Shown here in pieces: positions 1 to 11,461 of a DNA stretch of 64,000 nucleotides. Made by a program: the position numbers and the translations under genes. Under the pieces are notes generated by a model that did no database searches, was not told the origin of the DNA, and worked only from the letters and a program-made list of their open reading frames with translations. Each line of letters opens with the position of its first letter. The stretch's first letter is position 1. Origin of the DNA: Euwallacea fornicatus (taxonomy: Eukaryota > Arthropoda > Insecta > Coleoptera > Curculionidae); assembly GCF_040115645.1 (NCBI RefSeq), contig NC_089572.1:1116001-1180000 (forward strand), in the 5' to 3' direction.

Positions 1-1130
1 GATGGTGGGTGTGTCCCGCGTCCACGCCATGGGACGGGTACCTAACCCAAGGGTATTTCGACACAACAACAAAGATGAAATCGAAACCGAATTACAAGCA
101 ACTACCGCCAATTTTCCTCTTTTATGTTCTCGAATTAACTACGCCGATGCGTTTTCTCATCCAAGAGCCCAATTAGCAGAAGTGAAAGTTATCAACTTGT
201 GCTTCTACTGGGTAGTTTTTGTCTCTTTAGGTATCACCAGAGATTTTGTTTAGGTTACGTAATTAATATCAGTGTTTAGCGAAACAGATAATGAATCGTC
301 ACCTGAGCCAAACACTCGGGCAGCACTAGTTGGAGCTTTAAATTGTTCCCAATTTGAATATCAACTAGGCACGTAAAAGAGTTACGGTATTTGTTGTACA
401 TGTTGTATGTTAAAAGCTTAATGAGATTTTCCTGTTGGCAAGCTTTTAATGTCAAGTGCACCTGTGTCTCGCTTTCAGCTGGGAATATTGAGCAATCGGA
501 TATATGGCTTAATTTAAATACACAGTATGTGCACTTTTGTATAGGTGGGAAATTTAAATTTTAAGAGTTCAATAGGTACATCATAATCGAAGCCTTGCCG
601 GTAACGGGTGTTGGGTCATGTTTTGGTGATGCCTGAGAATGAGCACGTGTCCAATTAAATATGGCTGACTGGCGTTAATTGATTGTGAGGCGCGTCAAAT
701 CCAGTTGTTGTGATTCAACTTACTTGTTTCGTACCATTCGACAAGCTGACAACGCTCAAAGCTCCTCTTGGAACAGGAACAGAAATTGCCAAACAACTCT
801 GCCAACGATCTGTTTAAAAAGTTAGAGCAAACCAACGTTTTGTTGACGTTCATCAACAGTTGTGGAAAACGAAACGACGTCGATTTTCTAGGAGAAAATT
901 CGAACACTAAAGTCAGAAAATGGGTATCGCCAGAACTCCACATTGTATTTTTTAACCAGACGGTACACCGCCTTGCTATGCCTCATCAGTGAGGCCGGGT
1001 AGCAGGAAAACTGAGACCAGAGATGCGGTTGATTGGCTGGCTGTATCACCCGATTTGACACAGTCGAATCGAACAGTCGTGACAGGAAAAAGAACACCCT
1101 GTAAAAATTACGTTATCTAAATAATTTTTG
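1..1130. other. No gene recognised
   Basis: Several short open frames on both strands, none with a recognisable domain or convincing splice context. A CACCCTGTA end at 1095-1103 may be the terminus of an eroded repeat. Confidence 0.6.
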
Positions 1131-1324
1131 GTTTGCATGTTTATACAGGATAACACAAAAAGTGATAAAATCTTTAGCCGTATTTATCAATGTATTTACG
1201 AGTTATCAGGAAATTTAGGTTTTTTTTAATGACAAAAATTGCAATAAAATATCAACAATATGGCTGCAAAATATCATTTATTGGTGTATAGTGTGCTTAG
1301 AAAGTGTTTTTAGATTAATCAAAT

Positions 1325-2400
1325 ATGCCCAGACGCAGAGTGCAGCGAAATTTTCATCAATTGAGCGAGTTTGAGAGAGGTCAAATAGTGGGTCTACGAG
1401 AGGCTGGTCGGTCATTTAGGGAAATCGCCACTAGATTGTACCGTAGTGTAAACACTAGAGTGAGATGTTGTCAGGCATGGTTTCAAGAAGAGCAAACAGG
1501 CAGAAGGAGAGGTACTGGACGATCCCAAGAACTACGGTACGCCAAGTTCGTCCTCTTCAAATTATAGCCCCAAGAGATAGGCTCGTCTCACGGAGGAACG
1601 CTGGCGGATCAGTCGTTTGCTAAGTATGGAAGATCCATTGGGACTCGAACTATTTATAAGAAGTTTTGGGCTGATTTCTTACCGTCCCAATTTTTTGTTA
1701 CCCTCACCTTAAATCATCGTCAAAATCGACTGCAACGCTACAAAGAACGAATACCTTGGAATCTGGAATGGGATAATATCGTCTTTAGTGACGAATCCAG
1801 ATTCTGTTTGGGTGTGCATGATGGTCGGGCAAGAGTAAGAAGAAGACAGGGTGAAAGATGGAATCTTGAGTTTACAATACCGGAGCATGTCCATCAGACT
1901 GTTGAGATAATGGTTTGAAGTGCTTATGCATGTGATAGCAGGTCATCTTTACTTTTCATTAAAGGCAGCATGACAGCCCAATGACACAGCCAAGACATCC
2001 TGGAACCTCATCTAGTGGCTTATCTGGAAACTCTAGTAAAACCAGTTTTCCAGCGTGACAATACGTGGCCGGAGTGCCTGTGGACTTCTTTCGACAAAAT
2101 ACAATCAATTTCCTACGTCGATCTCCAGTCCTCTCATCGATTAAACATGTTTGGGATATTGTAGGAGAAAGGTTGCATAATTTACTCCATCCCCCACAAA
2201 CCTTAGCGGCTCTGTGTCATGCTGTCCAGTTCACCTGGAAAGAGTTCCCCCGAGAGGACATCAATCATCTCTTTAGATCCATGCCTACACGTGTACAGGA
2301 ATACATAGTACATAAGGAGGATGGAAAAATTATTAATTTTTTTTGGTTTCTAACAATTAAATATGTTCAATTTTTTAATTAATTTTAGGGTAAGTAATGT
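1325..2400 (+). pseudogene. Decayed Tc1-like transposase
   Basis: The start (MPRRRVQRNFHQLSEFERGQIVGLREAGRSF, 1325 onward) is a paired-like helix-turn-helix typical of Tc1 transposases. The frame breaks near 1560. Later pieces appear in shifted frames: VFSDESRFCLG near 1785 (first catalytic Asp), FQRDNT near 2050 (second Asp), and SSIKHVWDIVGERL near 2140, where the usual catalytic Glu is Lys. Several frameshifts and stops make it non-functional. I could not fix its terminal inverted repeats; the AT-rich flanks 1130-1320 and 2330-2430 probably belong to it. Confidence 0.75.
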
Positions 2401-2892
2401 GAATGCCAAAAATAAAAGAAAAATACGGGATGTTCTCGTTTCAGTGTCACGCTGAATATTTTGTTCAGGGCCGTACAAAAACGACAGTTGACAAAGTTCA
2501 ATGAGGCGATCATTAGGAGCTAAAAATCGAATATAGACATAGGCGCTAACTTCACTTCGTGATTATGATCCAGTAAAAGAGAAAAGTAACGATAACGGCG
2601 TTATAAATGGTACTACCGCTGTGTCATATTGATAAATCGAAAAAGCCCTTAACCGCGCCCATAAATCGACCACTGCTTCATACATCAAACTCTCTCCAAA
2701 CTATTATCAGCAAAGAAATACGTAATAATTGGCTTGTGTATAGTATATAGTGACCCGCAAGCACGTAAGCTGATTTCACTGTGGAAAATGAATGGACCTC
2801 CCATTCGATCAGATAAAGACGTGGATATATCGTATTGCACGTGCAAACGGCCGTCGGTTCAGAAACGCGAAAATCACGATTTCCTTTTGTAG

Positions 2893-3020
2893 TTTCGCCG
2901 CCGACAACGGTGGTTTAGCCCCAGGTCTCCCCGAAACACTTTCACTTCTTCCGACAAGTCGCGTAATCAAAGCAGCCGAAGAACTCCTGATGGTGAAGAT
3001 GAAGAGGACGACAACCACGG
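2893..3020 (+). other. Candidate orphan coding exon
   Basis: A strong acceptor (TTTCCTTTTGTAG) precedes 2893 and a donor (GG followed by GTAAAG) follows 3020. The 128-bp interval is open in the frame giving FRRRQRWFSPRSPRNTFTSS, then basic and acidic residues ending TPDGEDEEDDNHG. Composition (Ser/Arg-rich, then acidic) is exon-like and unlike the flanks. I do not recognise the protein. Its exit phase (if entered in phase 0) does not directly match the first RhoGAP exon seen at 40966. Confidence 0.3.
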
Positions 3021-3633
3021 GTAAAGTGCGTTTCCTGTCGGTGTTGCAATTAGGTGTTACTTTGATGGTGACATTTACGAGTGTTTTGGCACTTGTGAAC
3101 AACCAAAGCTCCATATATGGGCCTCATTAATAATTCTGTGCCGTTAAATGGACCCGATGATGGAGAGGAGTTTTTCTGACGTGGCTCAACGTATTAATTA
3201 GTGATGTTAATGGGACTTAAATCTATTTAACATGCGCCTCTACTTCAGATTAAGCGTCTGCAAAGTTTCAGCCAGTCTCTGTTGAAACATGGACGGGCTC
3301 AGGGAGTCCGTTTCGCGAGCTTGACCATAAGGATCTCGGTAACCATAATTAAAATTAGGTGGCTTAAATTCAGGCACAATTAGGCAATTTAGAATTCGGA
3401 ATTCTTTAAATTTTTTAACGTCATATTCTCGATCGCTTTTAGTGCTGTTGTGGAATACAGTTTTTCCTCACCTTATTTCGCGACGTGATTAACACTTTAT
3501 TGTCGTAACTTTTCTCTTCTACGGCGTGGCGATGTCGAGTTCGAAGTCCGACGTTTCGACTTTCGCCAACCATCATCATTATAATTTCGATCCTTCTCTG
3601 TTCTTGCGTTGACGTCTCGCGGTTCGGCGCACA

Positions 3634-5233
3634 TACAGTGTGGTAACTTTAACTGGAATAAGTTCGGTATCTACATGGCATTTGATTTTTAGCAAAATTG
3701 TTTAAACGCGTAAATTTTTCTTTTACCCGATGCACTTTCCGGTAGTGTTCTGATGCTGCAAATGTCAATCCTTTAGCTAAGGCGTCGGTTACCCTTAAAA
3801 GTTTGAATGGAAAGGGGGTTTCAAGTGATACGTCATTTTAAAGATCTTTTCAACCTTACTTCATCTGACGTATTACTTTCCATTATGGAGCAAAATAATA
3901 CCAAAAATAAATTACTTTCATACCTAAATACTGTTTATTTACTCGTAATTTCATTACGAAATATCTATGAAATAGCATAGTAGTTTGTGTATTCCTTCAA
4001 TATAAAATTTAGTTCATTTCGTTTAATACAGAAAAGAGGTACTTCACGTAAGTTATAGAACCCCGAATAATGCTATACTCAACCGAGTTTCATGAAATCT
4101 CATTAGAAGTAAACCCGATTGCACCGGTCCGGCACATAGCTCGTGAAAATTGAATCATCAGCAGTTTTGAAAATATTGAAAAATGCAAATATTCGGCCCT
4201 TTAAAATGCAAATGCATCAAGAATTCCTTGAGCATGGTGGAGATCGACGAACTGAATTTTGCGAAGGGATTAGGAAAGTTCTTCAGCAATTGAAAATGTC
4301 AATGGAAGAGATTTTGTTTACTGATCAGGCAACTTTTATGGACATCTCAATAAACAAAATTGCCGATATTGGTCTACAGTGGATCCTCATTGGATGAAAG
4401 AAGGTCACACGCAGTATCCTGCAAAAACAAACGTTTGGACGAGTATTATAGGGAACCGACTATTAGGACCAATATTTGGGATGAAAATTTAAATGGCTAA
4501 CGATATTTAGAAGTTTTTGAGGACGAACTAGTTCCTACATTATCTAATTTTCTTTCTAGAGCAGTAAATCCATACATTCCAGACGAACGAATTTGATTAC
4601 AACAAGATGGACCTCCGCTTTGCTCGAAATGTTGGCTTATATGTAGATGAAACTTTTTGAAATCTGTGGATAGGAAGAACAAGACCAATAGAATGGCCGC
4701 CGAGATCTCCCGATCTCACACCTATCAGTTTTTTTTTATGGAGATGCCTGAAATCGAAAGTTTACAATACGAAACTCCACGACATCTACGAACTCAAAGA
4801 ACGTATAAGATCAAAAAATCAGACAAATCACTCCAAATACTTTAGAAAATGTGAGAGATGAGTTTTATCACCGTTTAGGGCTGTGCCAAACAGCCAACGG
4901 TGAACGTTTCGAAGAGTTGCTAGTTTAAAAGAAATAATAATTTGATTATTTAAAATTTTGTTTATTTTTAGTGTTATTTTGCTCCGTGATGGTAAGATGT
5001 CACATGAAGTTAGGTTGATCACATCTTTTAGATGATGTATCACTTGAATCCCTCTTCCGTTTAAACTTTTAAAGGTAACTGCCACCCTAGCTGAGCCATT
5101 GACGTTTGCAGCATCAGAATACCATCGAAAAGTGTATCGGCTAAAATAAAAATTGACCTGTTTAAGCAAATTTGCTAAAAATCAAACGCCATGCAAATAC
5201 CGAATTTATTTCAGTCAAAGTTACCACACTCTA
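3634..5233. mobile_element. Long-TIR DNA transposon, about 1.6 kb, decayed
   Basis: The ends match as inverted repeats of about 290 bp: 3634-3925 (TACAGTGTGGTAACTTTAAC inward, then GCACTTTCC, CTGATGCTGCAAA) against 5233-4950 (GTTACCACACT, TTTGCAGCATCAGAA). TA dinucleotides flank both ends. Between them, 4143-4925 (+) carries transposase remnants in several frames: KILKNANIRPFKMQ at the start, ILFTDQATF (first Asp region), PHWMKEGHTQYPAKTN, and near the end LCQTANGERFEELL. This resembles the insect mariner/Tc-like transposases that have an N-terminal DUF4817-type helix-turn-helix. Numerous stops make it inactive. Confidence 0.72.
4143..4925 (+). pseudogene. Broken mariner/Tc-like transposase inside the 3634-5233 element
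   Basis: The coding trace runs through at least three frames. One open piece spans 4143-4397 (84 aa). Downstream pieces show WMKEGHTQYPAKTN at about 4390, an asparagine-rich VLQQDG-like catalytic block near 4595, WPPRSPDL-type sequence near 4690 and the family C-terminus GERFEELL at 4900-4925. The order of these blocks matches an intact transposase of this group, so it is a single decayed gene, not separate ORFs. Confidence 0.65.
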
Positions 5234-8200
5234 TAAAAAGTCCTGTTTTCGCGGAAACCGCAACAGAACACAGATATTACCATCAGGAAATTCATGCCGG
5301 GACTAAAGTCCCGTGAAAGGGAGGAAATCGTTTCGCACACCGAGTCCATAGACCACACCGAGGATACCACCCACGAATGCGTAACAAATGGTGATGATCA
5401 AGCGGGGATTAATTCCCTTGACGAGAATAACCCTAGCTTGGGTGCGATGCAGAAGTTGCTTGTAGTCGTAAATTGTATGAATTAGCGAAGTGGCCATGAA
5501 AAATAATATACGGGACCACTGCAATCAAGCAGAAGATAGAAGTGTAAGGATATGAGGAACTGGTGTAGAAAAGATACGAGGAGAATTCATCAGAAACTAG
5601 AAATGTTTTTCGCATTAATAGCATGACCTTAGGGCTAGCATACGTGAATGTTATTCAAGAGATACCCCAAGGCACGTTTTGATCACCTAAGCGATACATG
5701 CCAAGTGTGCGTTTGTGTTTCAAATGAGAAACGTACGACAAGTGCACGATAGGATTAGATAAACGACACAAATGTCTAGTGCATATTTGGGCTCTAAATT
5801 AGAATTAGATTCATTCCGAGTCTAAGCTGATCTGAGCAGTGCTCACAACGCAACATCAGGAGAGCAATATGTAGTCTGAGTACCTCTGTCACTGTGTAGT
5901 CGCTCAGAATGTCGCTCTTTCTCTTCGGCGGTGTCTGGTCGAAGTTGGTCGGTCTAGAGATCCCTTACCCTCGGGTTAGTTAGGCCTTTCACAAGATATC
6001 CCCAGATTAGTACCTTGGTATACAAGACGCAGGTAGATATTTCAGTAGCGCTCTTTTTGTTTATCCATTCACCGAGCTATGGAAATCCTCACTGCGCCCC
6101 TAGGTACGTTGAAGACCGTCTCCGGCCTTGTGAGGCTGTTCCGGCAGTTTACTTTGCAAGATCGGCGATGGCTTCGTTGCTCGCAAAGGTCATACGTATA
6201 TCCGGTCATCCAGGCTTGGGTCAACACGTTGCTTTTCCTCAAGGGTATCAGCGTGTTTTAGAATTCGCCAAATAAATACCTCTGAGTTAGTTATTTTAAT
6301 ACTCGGGTACAGGAGGTCTTATTATTTTTCTATTTTTCTTTATTCCAACACAATAAAGAGAACATTTCTCCATTAGAAACTTATTCTCATATTTTACCGA
6401 ATTGTACGATTGTTATTTTATTTGTCAGAAAAACGCATGCTCCGAACTTCATCCCGAACCTACCCCCAATCGCTGAAAAAAGAGTCCTGAAACTGGGTAC
6501 TCCGCGACCCAAAAATCTCCGACTTCGTTCCGCAATTCCTCGGTGCATGACCCTCATTTATTCACGCAGTGGTCCAAAACCGGCCTTGAAAGCCATTGTA
6601 TGAAAATTACTGGTGTGGTTAATTCCTACTCCCAAATTAACCGATCTATCACATCGATAACTCCAGCGTATAAGTACTTTATTGTCGCCGCATTGTCTTC
6701 GGGCACACCTCCAGCCTCAATTTTGGGGGCACATTATTTACCAGGAATTTAAACAGGCTATAATTAAATAATTTCTCCTGTGGACCGCAATCAGAGTTCA
6801 TTGTCTCTTACGTAATTTAAAGAAGCCCACATAGTTTCCTTCGGAACTTACTGACCGACGTTGATGATGATCATGATGGCTTGACCCAACTCGAAGCCTT
6901 AACGCATTCTCCGCTTCAGGAACTAGGAAGCTTGAACGGACAATACTTAATTACGATACGTCAATCATTAAGACCGCATTTACACCGCCGTCATTAATAT
7001 AACTGAATGGGAATCGGTGCGGGATTCATTTAGCGTTGCTCTGATAGTACTAAATTAATTCGTACCATACAAGGTGTGCATTTTGCTGCAAAGGAAGATT
7101 GCACGGTGGGCAATAGGAAGTCGTCAAAATCTAAATTAGATTCAACGGTATATTCTTCCTTGGGTCGTCCGCAGAACTTTTTATGTAAACACCCGTGTCC
7201 AACACAATAAGGTTCGTTTCACTGCATCATGGTAAACAGCTCAAAAACCCTTGGAGAGCTTCCGTTAGCTGCAAGTGAGAAAAAACACATTATTCAGGGA
7301 TATTCTCGATGCTGCCAGCAAAAATCCTGAAGTGATTGAATGTGAATTTTACATCACATTGCTGCCTTTCATAATAATGACCTGACAAAATTCTCCTAAC
7401 CCATACTTAGTTATAACATGAAATCATAGACAATAAAAAAACCCATTTTGTTAATTGATGGTTCGCTCGAATGGACTAAGTTAATAACACTTTCCATCTC
7501 CATGTATGATGGACGAATTTTTTCGTTTGCGGGCAAATTACCAGTTTGACTTCGATTTTTCGTTTTACAACGCCATTAGTAAAAGTGTATCGCTAGAAAA
7601 GTGAAAGTTTTTTCCGCCGAAAGTGTGATGGGACACCTATTAGGAGGGAGCTCCTCTTTTATCATGAGATCGCCTAAAACGCTCTGTAGTCAGCCCGCAA
7701 CTGCCATATGATAAACGGTGAATTCCTAGAGCATCAAATTATCACCATATTAGCAGCCACGGACCGTCATTATAGTTTTGCCGCACTCGACTATCACTCG
7801 AAGCTCCCCCTCCGCGTTTAACAGTGGAACTTGAGAACTCGATGATTCCTACGATAAATAGAGCAGACGAATTGCTGACAAATCGGCGAACGAGAGAATC
7901 GAGAAAACCACTAAATTCCTGACCTAATGGTCCAGTCGTCACAATCGAGAACCACTCCGACGCACTTGACCTAATTCCCCGAGGAATTTTTATCGGGTTC
8001 ACTCACAAAGGCACCGAAAAACGACCAAGATGAAAAGAGCTGCAGGATACAATACCATTAAAATAATAAAGAAAAACGTAATCCCCCATCAGCTCATCGT
8101 TGTAATACCTGTTTATGTGGGATTGTGGGCCATCTATCGCATAACTCATTTAAATCCCATTTCTCTCCGGGTACTGCCTTTAATTATTTAATCCGAGCTG

Positions 8201-9224
8201 TTACGCAAGAGCGCGCTCGTAATGACCAAATCGGGGTCTCTGAATCCGAATTAACCTCGAAATGGTACGAGCGACCAAAGACGGTGGACGGTGATGGTGC
8301 ATTCATAACCTTCGGATGCTGGGTGACGATGATGATGGAACGATGCGCGAGCCTCATTAATCGATATTTAATTTAATGTTCGTTTGGGGTTTAATTAAAG
8401 TGAACGTCGACGGGTCGAAAGATTGCGGAGAATGTGACATCATAACGTAAGGAGTTGGTTTGTAACGATTACGGTACGTTGACCTGGTCTGGATGTTAGA
8501 TTGGGCACTCAGTTTATAATGCATTGATAAGAGGATTTAGGGCATCTCGAGTGCCCTTTGGAAGCTTACCTGTCGTGCGCCGACGACAGGCATGATTGTG
8601 AGGATGATATGTCGCCTCTGCGGACGAAGCTCGAAATTGATGAAGAGGCAGGTAAATACGCAGTAATGATATGAAACAACATGAACGAAGGGGCTAGAAC
8701 GTTTTATGAGGGACTCTTGCAGAGTTCCGTCCTCATTCATCCTCAATAATTAGCCAACAACTTTTTTTGTTTAATTACAGCTAACGTTTATTAATATCGA
8801 AAAATAACATGCGTGGTAAAGTGCGACGTTCAGAAAAATGAGTACTTTATGTGACTGGCGAGGCAAAGTCATTTTTAACGCGCTGGCACTAATTAAGCCA
8901 CTAAAAAAAGACGCTTATTCTCATAATGAAACTTAAACAAAAAGATAATAGAAGCAACACTGTACAACCGATAGCTGTGCTGTGAAATCGTCCATTTGGG
9001 TCCACACAAGCAAAATGAACGGACAAACGCGCAGCTGGACCATCCTGACCCCTATTTACACGCCAATGTGTATTATGAGTTTTACAATTACATCGTTCAT
9101 GTAAAATCAAAGTTATGAGGTGGTCACGCAGTTTTGAACTGCTTTAAAAAAACAATAAATATTGTCATCTCCTCTACATATCAAACATCCTCGCAGCATG
9201 CAATGAATTGCCCTAACGCGGCAT
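5234..9224. other. No gene recognised
   Basis: Unique-looking AT-rich sequence with only short spurious frames. No repeats with visible ends, no splice-bounded coding block that I could support. Confidence 0.6.
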
Positions 9225-11461
9225 GTACAGTGTCTAACAATCTTGTTCGTAGACATGGATTTTTGAAAAAAAAATTCAATTTGCGCTGTCAAAGTTAATT
9301 TTTTCCTTTTATTTTCAACAACAAATATATTATAAATAAAAGTACTTAACTTATAAATCTTTCAAAAAAATATATATAATATAACAAAGCTAATCAACAA
9401 ATTTAACAAAACTACCTCATTTTCATACAATATTTTCGTTCGTACAATTAAATTTAAATATAAAATTAAACAACATTTTGCATGAACAACAATCGATTAA
9501 TACTTTGCCGAGTAGCCCTTTGCCTTGATGACCGCTCGACATCTTTTATTCATCGAATAAACCAATTTTTTACAAATTTTAGGATTGATTTTTTCCCATT
9601 CTTCCGTTAGGTTTTTTAATTCTTTTTTAAACGAAATTTTGTATTTTTTTATATTTCTTTTTAAAATTGCCCTCAAACGCCCGATCGGGTTTAAGTCTGC
9701 CGATTATGAAGGCGTTTTTAATCATTTTTGAACATTCCAAATTAGCCATTTTTTATTAGTTAGGGCCGTGTGCTTTGTATTGTATGCGCCGTATTGTCCT
9801 GTTGAAATCTATAAATATTTGGGACACCCAGTTTTTGTGCACTTTGCTTTACATTATTTTTCAAAATTACATTGTAAACACGTTTATCCATAATCCCATC
9901 GATAATATGAATATTTCCAATTCCATTTGAGGTCACGCAGTTCCAAATCATTACAGAACCACCTTCATATTTTACAGTAGGAAGTGTATTATGAGGATTA
10001 TTGTCTTCGTTAATTTTTCTCCACACCCTATAGATCCCATCCTATTGAAAAAGGTTTATTTTTGTTTCCTCAGACCAAATTACACCATCCCAAAACACTG
10101 GATCTCTATTTAGATGTTCTTTTGCGAATGAAAGTCTCTTACGCCGATTTCTTTGCTCACGTAGGGCTTCTTTCGGGGGATTCCGCTATGATTTTAAAAA
10201 AATTTATCTTAAAAGTTCCCATCTGTCACAAACAAGGACATCCATCAACTGGATTTAAGTAGTATCCGAGTTTGTTAGAGGGTGACTGTCTTTCCAGTCA
10301 GACCCCGTGATTAATCGAACCCGTCAGTTAGTTCCAACGGGTTAAATCTACGCAATATTGAGGAATATGTCGAAGAGTTCAAGAGGTTCATAACCAGATG
10401 GTTGGGACGGGTGCCTAGGCGGGATAGATATCTAGCAGAACGGTTCTGGATCAGGTCTCTGACAGTTTCCACGTTTAGGTCGTCATGTAGCGTGGCGTTG
10501 CTGACGTACCATAGAGCTTCTGCTAGCATACGTGGAGTTTTTGATTGGAACCGTGGAATAATGCCCACGTTTGAATTGCTGGCTGTTCCACAGAGCTCGA
10601 TTCCATATATCCAGATAGGTCGGATTATACATTTGTGAACAAGGACTTTGCTGTTTAGGCTCATCTGGGAGTGAAATCCTATCAGCCGGGCCAGGCTTCT
10701 AGTGGTCATGTTAAGTTGGGATCTTTTGGTCGAAATATGTTTCTTCCAGGTCAATCTACGGTCTAGGTGGATGCCCAGGTATTTTACGGCACTTGGGGGA
10801 TCTCCTGGATCGCTATGATAACCATGTTTCCATTATACGCGACGGATCGTTTATTCAGACACGTTATTTCCTATTGCATTTTCCACCATTGGGTTGCATT
10901 TTGGGAACGCTTAACTTAGTTTTTTTTTAATTCCGTTAACTATCATACGCTCATCTCTTTCATTTAACTCTTTCGTAGGTGATCTTGGAAAATTTTCGAC
11001 TTCGTTTTTTAAATTGTTCATAACTCAGTTAGTTCGCCTATTTTTCTTAAACTGTACCCTTTCGGTGCCATATTGACGATAAAAAAGTTCCTTAAATCAC
11101 AACTAAGTACTCTTCGACATGTATGAAATCCGTGACGATATCAACTGAATTGATAGTGCAGTATGCAAACACGACATGACTCATCTCTATGGTGTTCCGA
11201 AAAAACTGGTTCCATTAGGTTTAGGCGCCGTTTTTATGATTTGTACGAACAACAATGTTTCATAGAAGTGGGATAGTTCGGCTAAGATTAGTGATTCGGT
11301 TTGTTATATGTTCTTTGACAGTTTTGCAAATCACTACATGCTGTATGTTTAATACATTTCTTCTCTCAAAATGAGTGAAAATCGTGAAAAAAATTGAGGA
11401 CGCAGACTCAATATTTTCTTTAAAAAATCCATGTGCACGAACAAGATTGTTAGATACTGTA
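9225..11461 (-). mobile_element. Tc1-like element with 40-bp TIRs, split by a LINE fragment
   Basis: Left end 9225 reads TACAGTGTCTAACAATCTTG and continues TTCGTAGACATGGATTTTT. The reverse complement of the right end (11461 inward) reads TACAGTATCTAACAATCTTG and continues TTCGTGCACATGGATTTTT. The TIR is therefore about 40 bp, with TA at each end. Transposase pieces lie on the minus strand: N-terminal part about 11070-10815 (ENFPRSPTKELNER, GNNVSE, TIRRV) and the rest about 10190-9750 (KEHLNRDP-like block, KYEGGSVMIWNCV, RFQQDN). Stops and frameshifts are frequent. A non-LTR retrotransposon fragment interrupts it between the two parts. Confidence 0.7.
10262..10812 (-). mobile_element. Jockey-type non-LTR retrotransposon fragment (RT C-terminal region)
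   Basis: The minus-strand frame 10754-10311 is open for 147 aa and extends in frame to about 10812 (AVKYLGIHLDRRLTW upstream of the ATG). It contains LTWKKHI, SLNSKVLVHKCIIRPIWIYGIELCG, IPRFQSKTPRM, and a tail about NVETVRDLIQNRSARYLSRLG, all characteristic of the region following the reverse-transcriptase palm in Jockey-clade LINEs. It is 5'-truncated and lies inside a Tc1-like element, so it inserted later. No clear poly(A) tail is visible at its 3' side. Confidence 0.8.

Noticed and set aside
2809..3130. Longer ORFs on both strands over the orphan exon
   Set aside because: They cross a good acceptor and donor; the shorter spliced frame has more natural composition.
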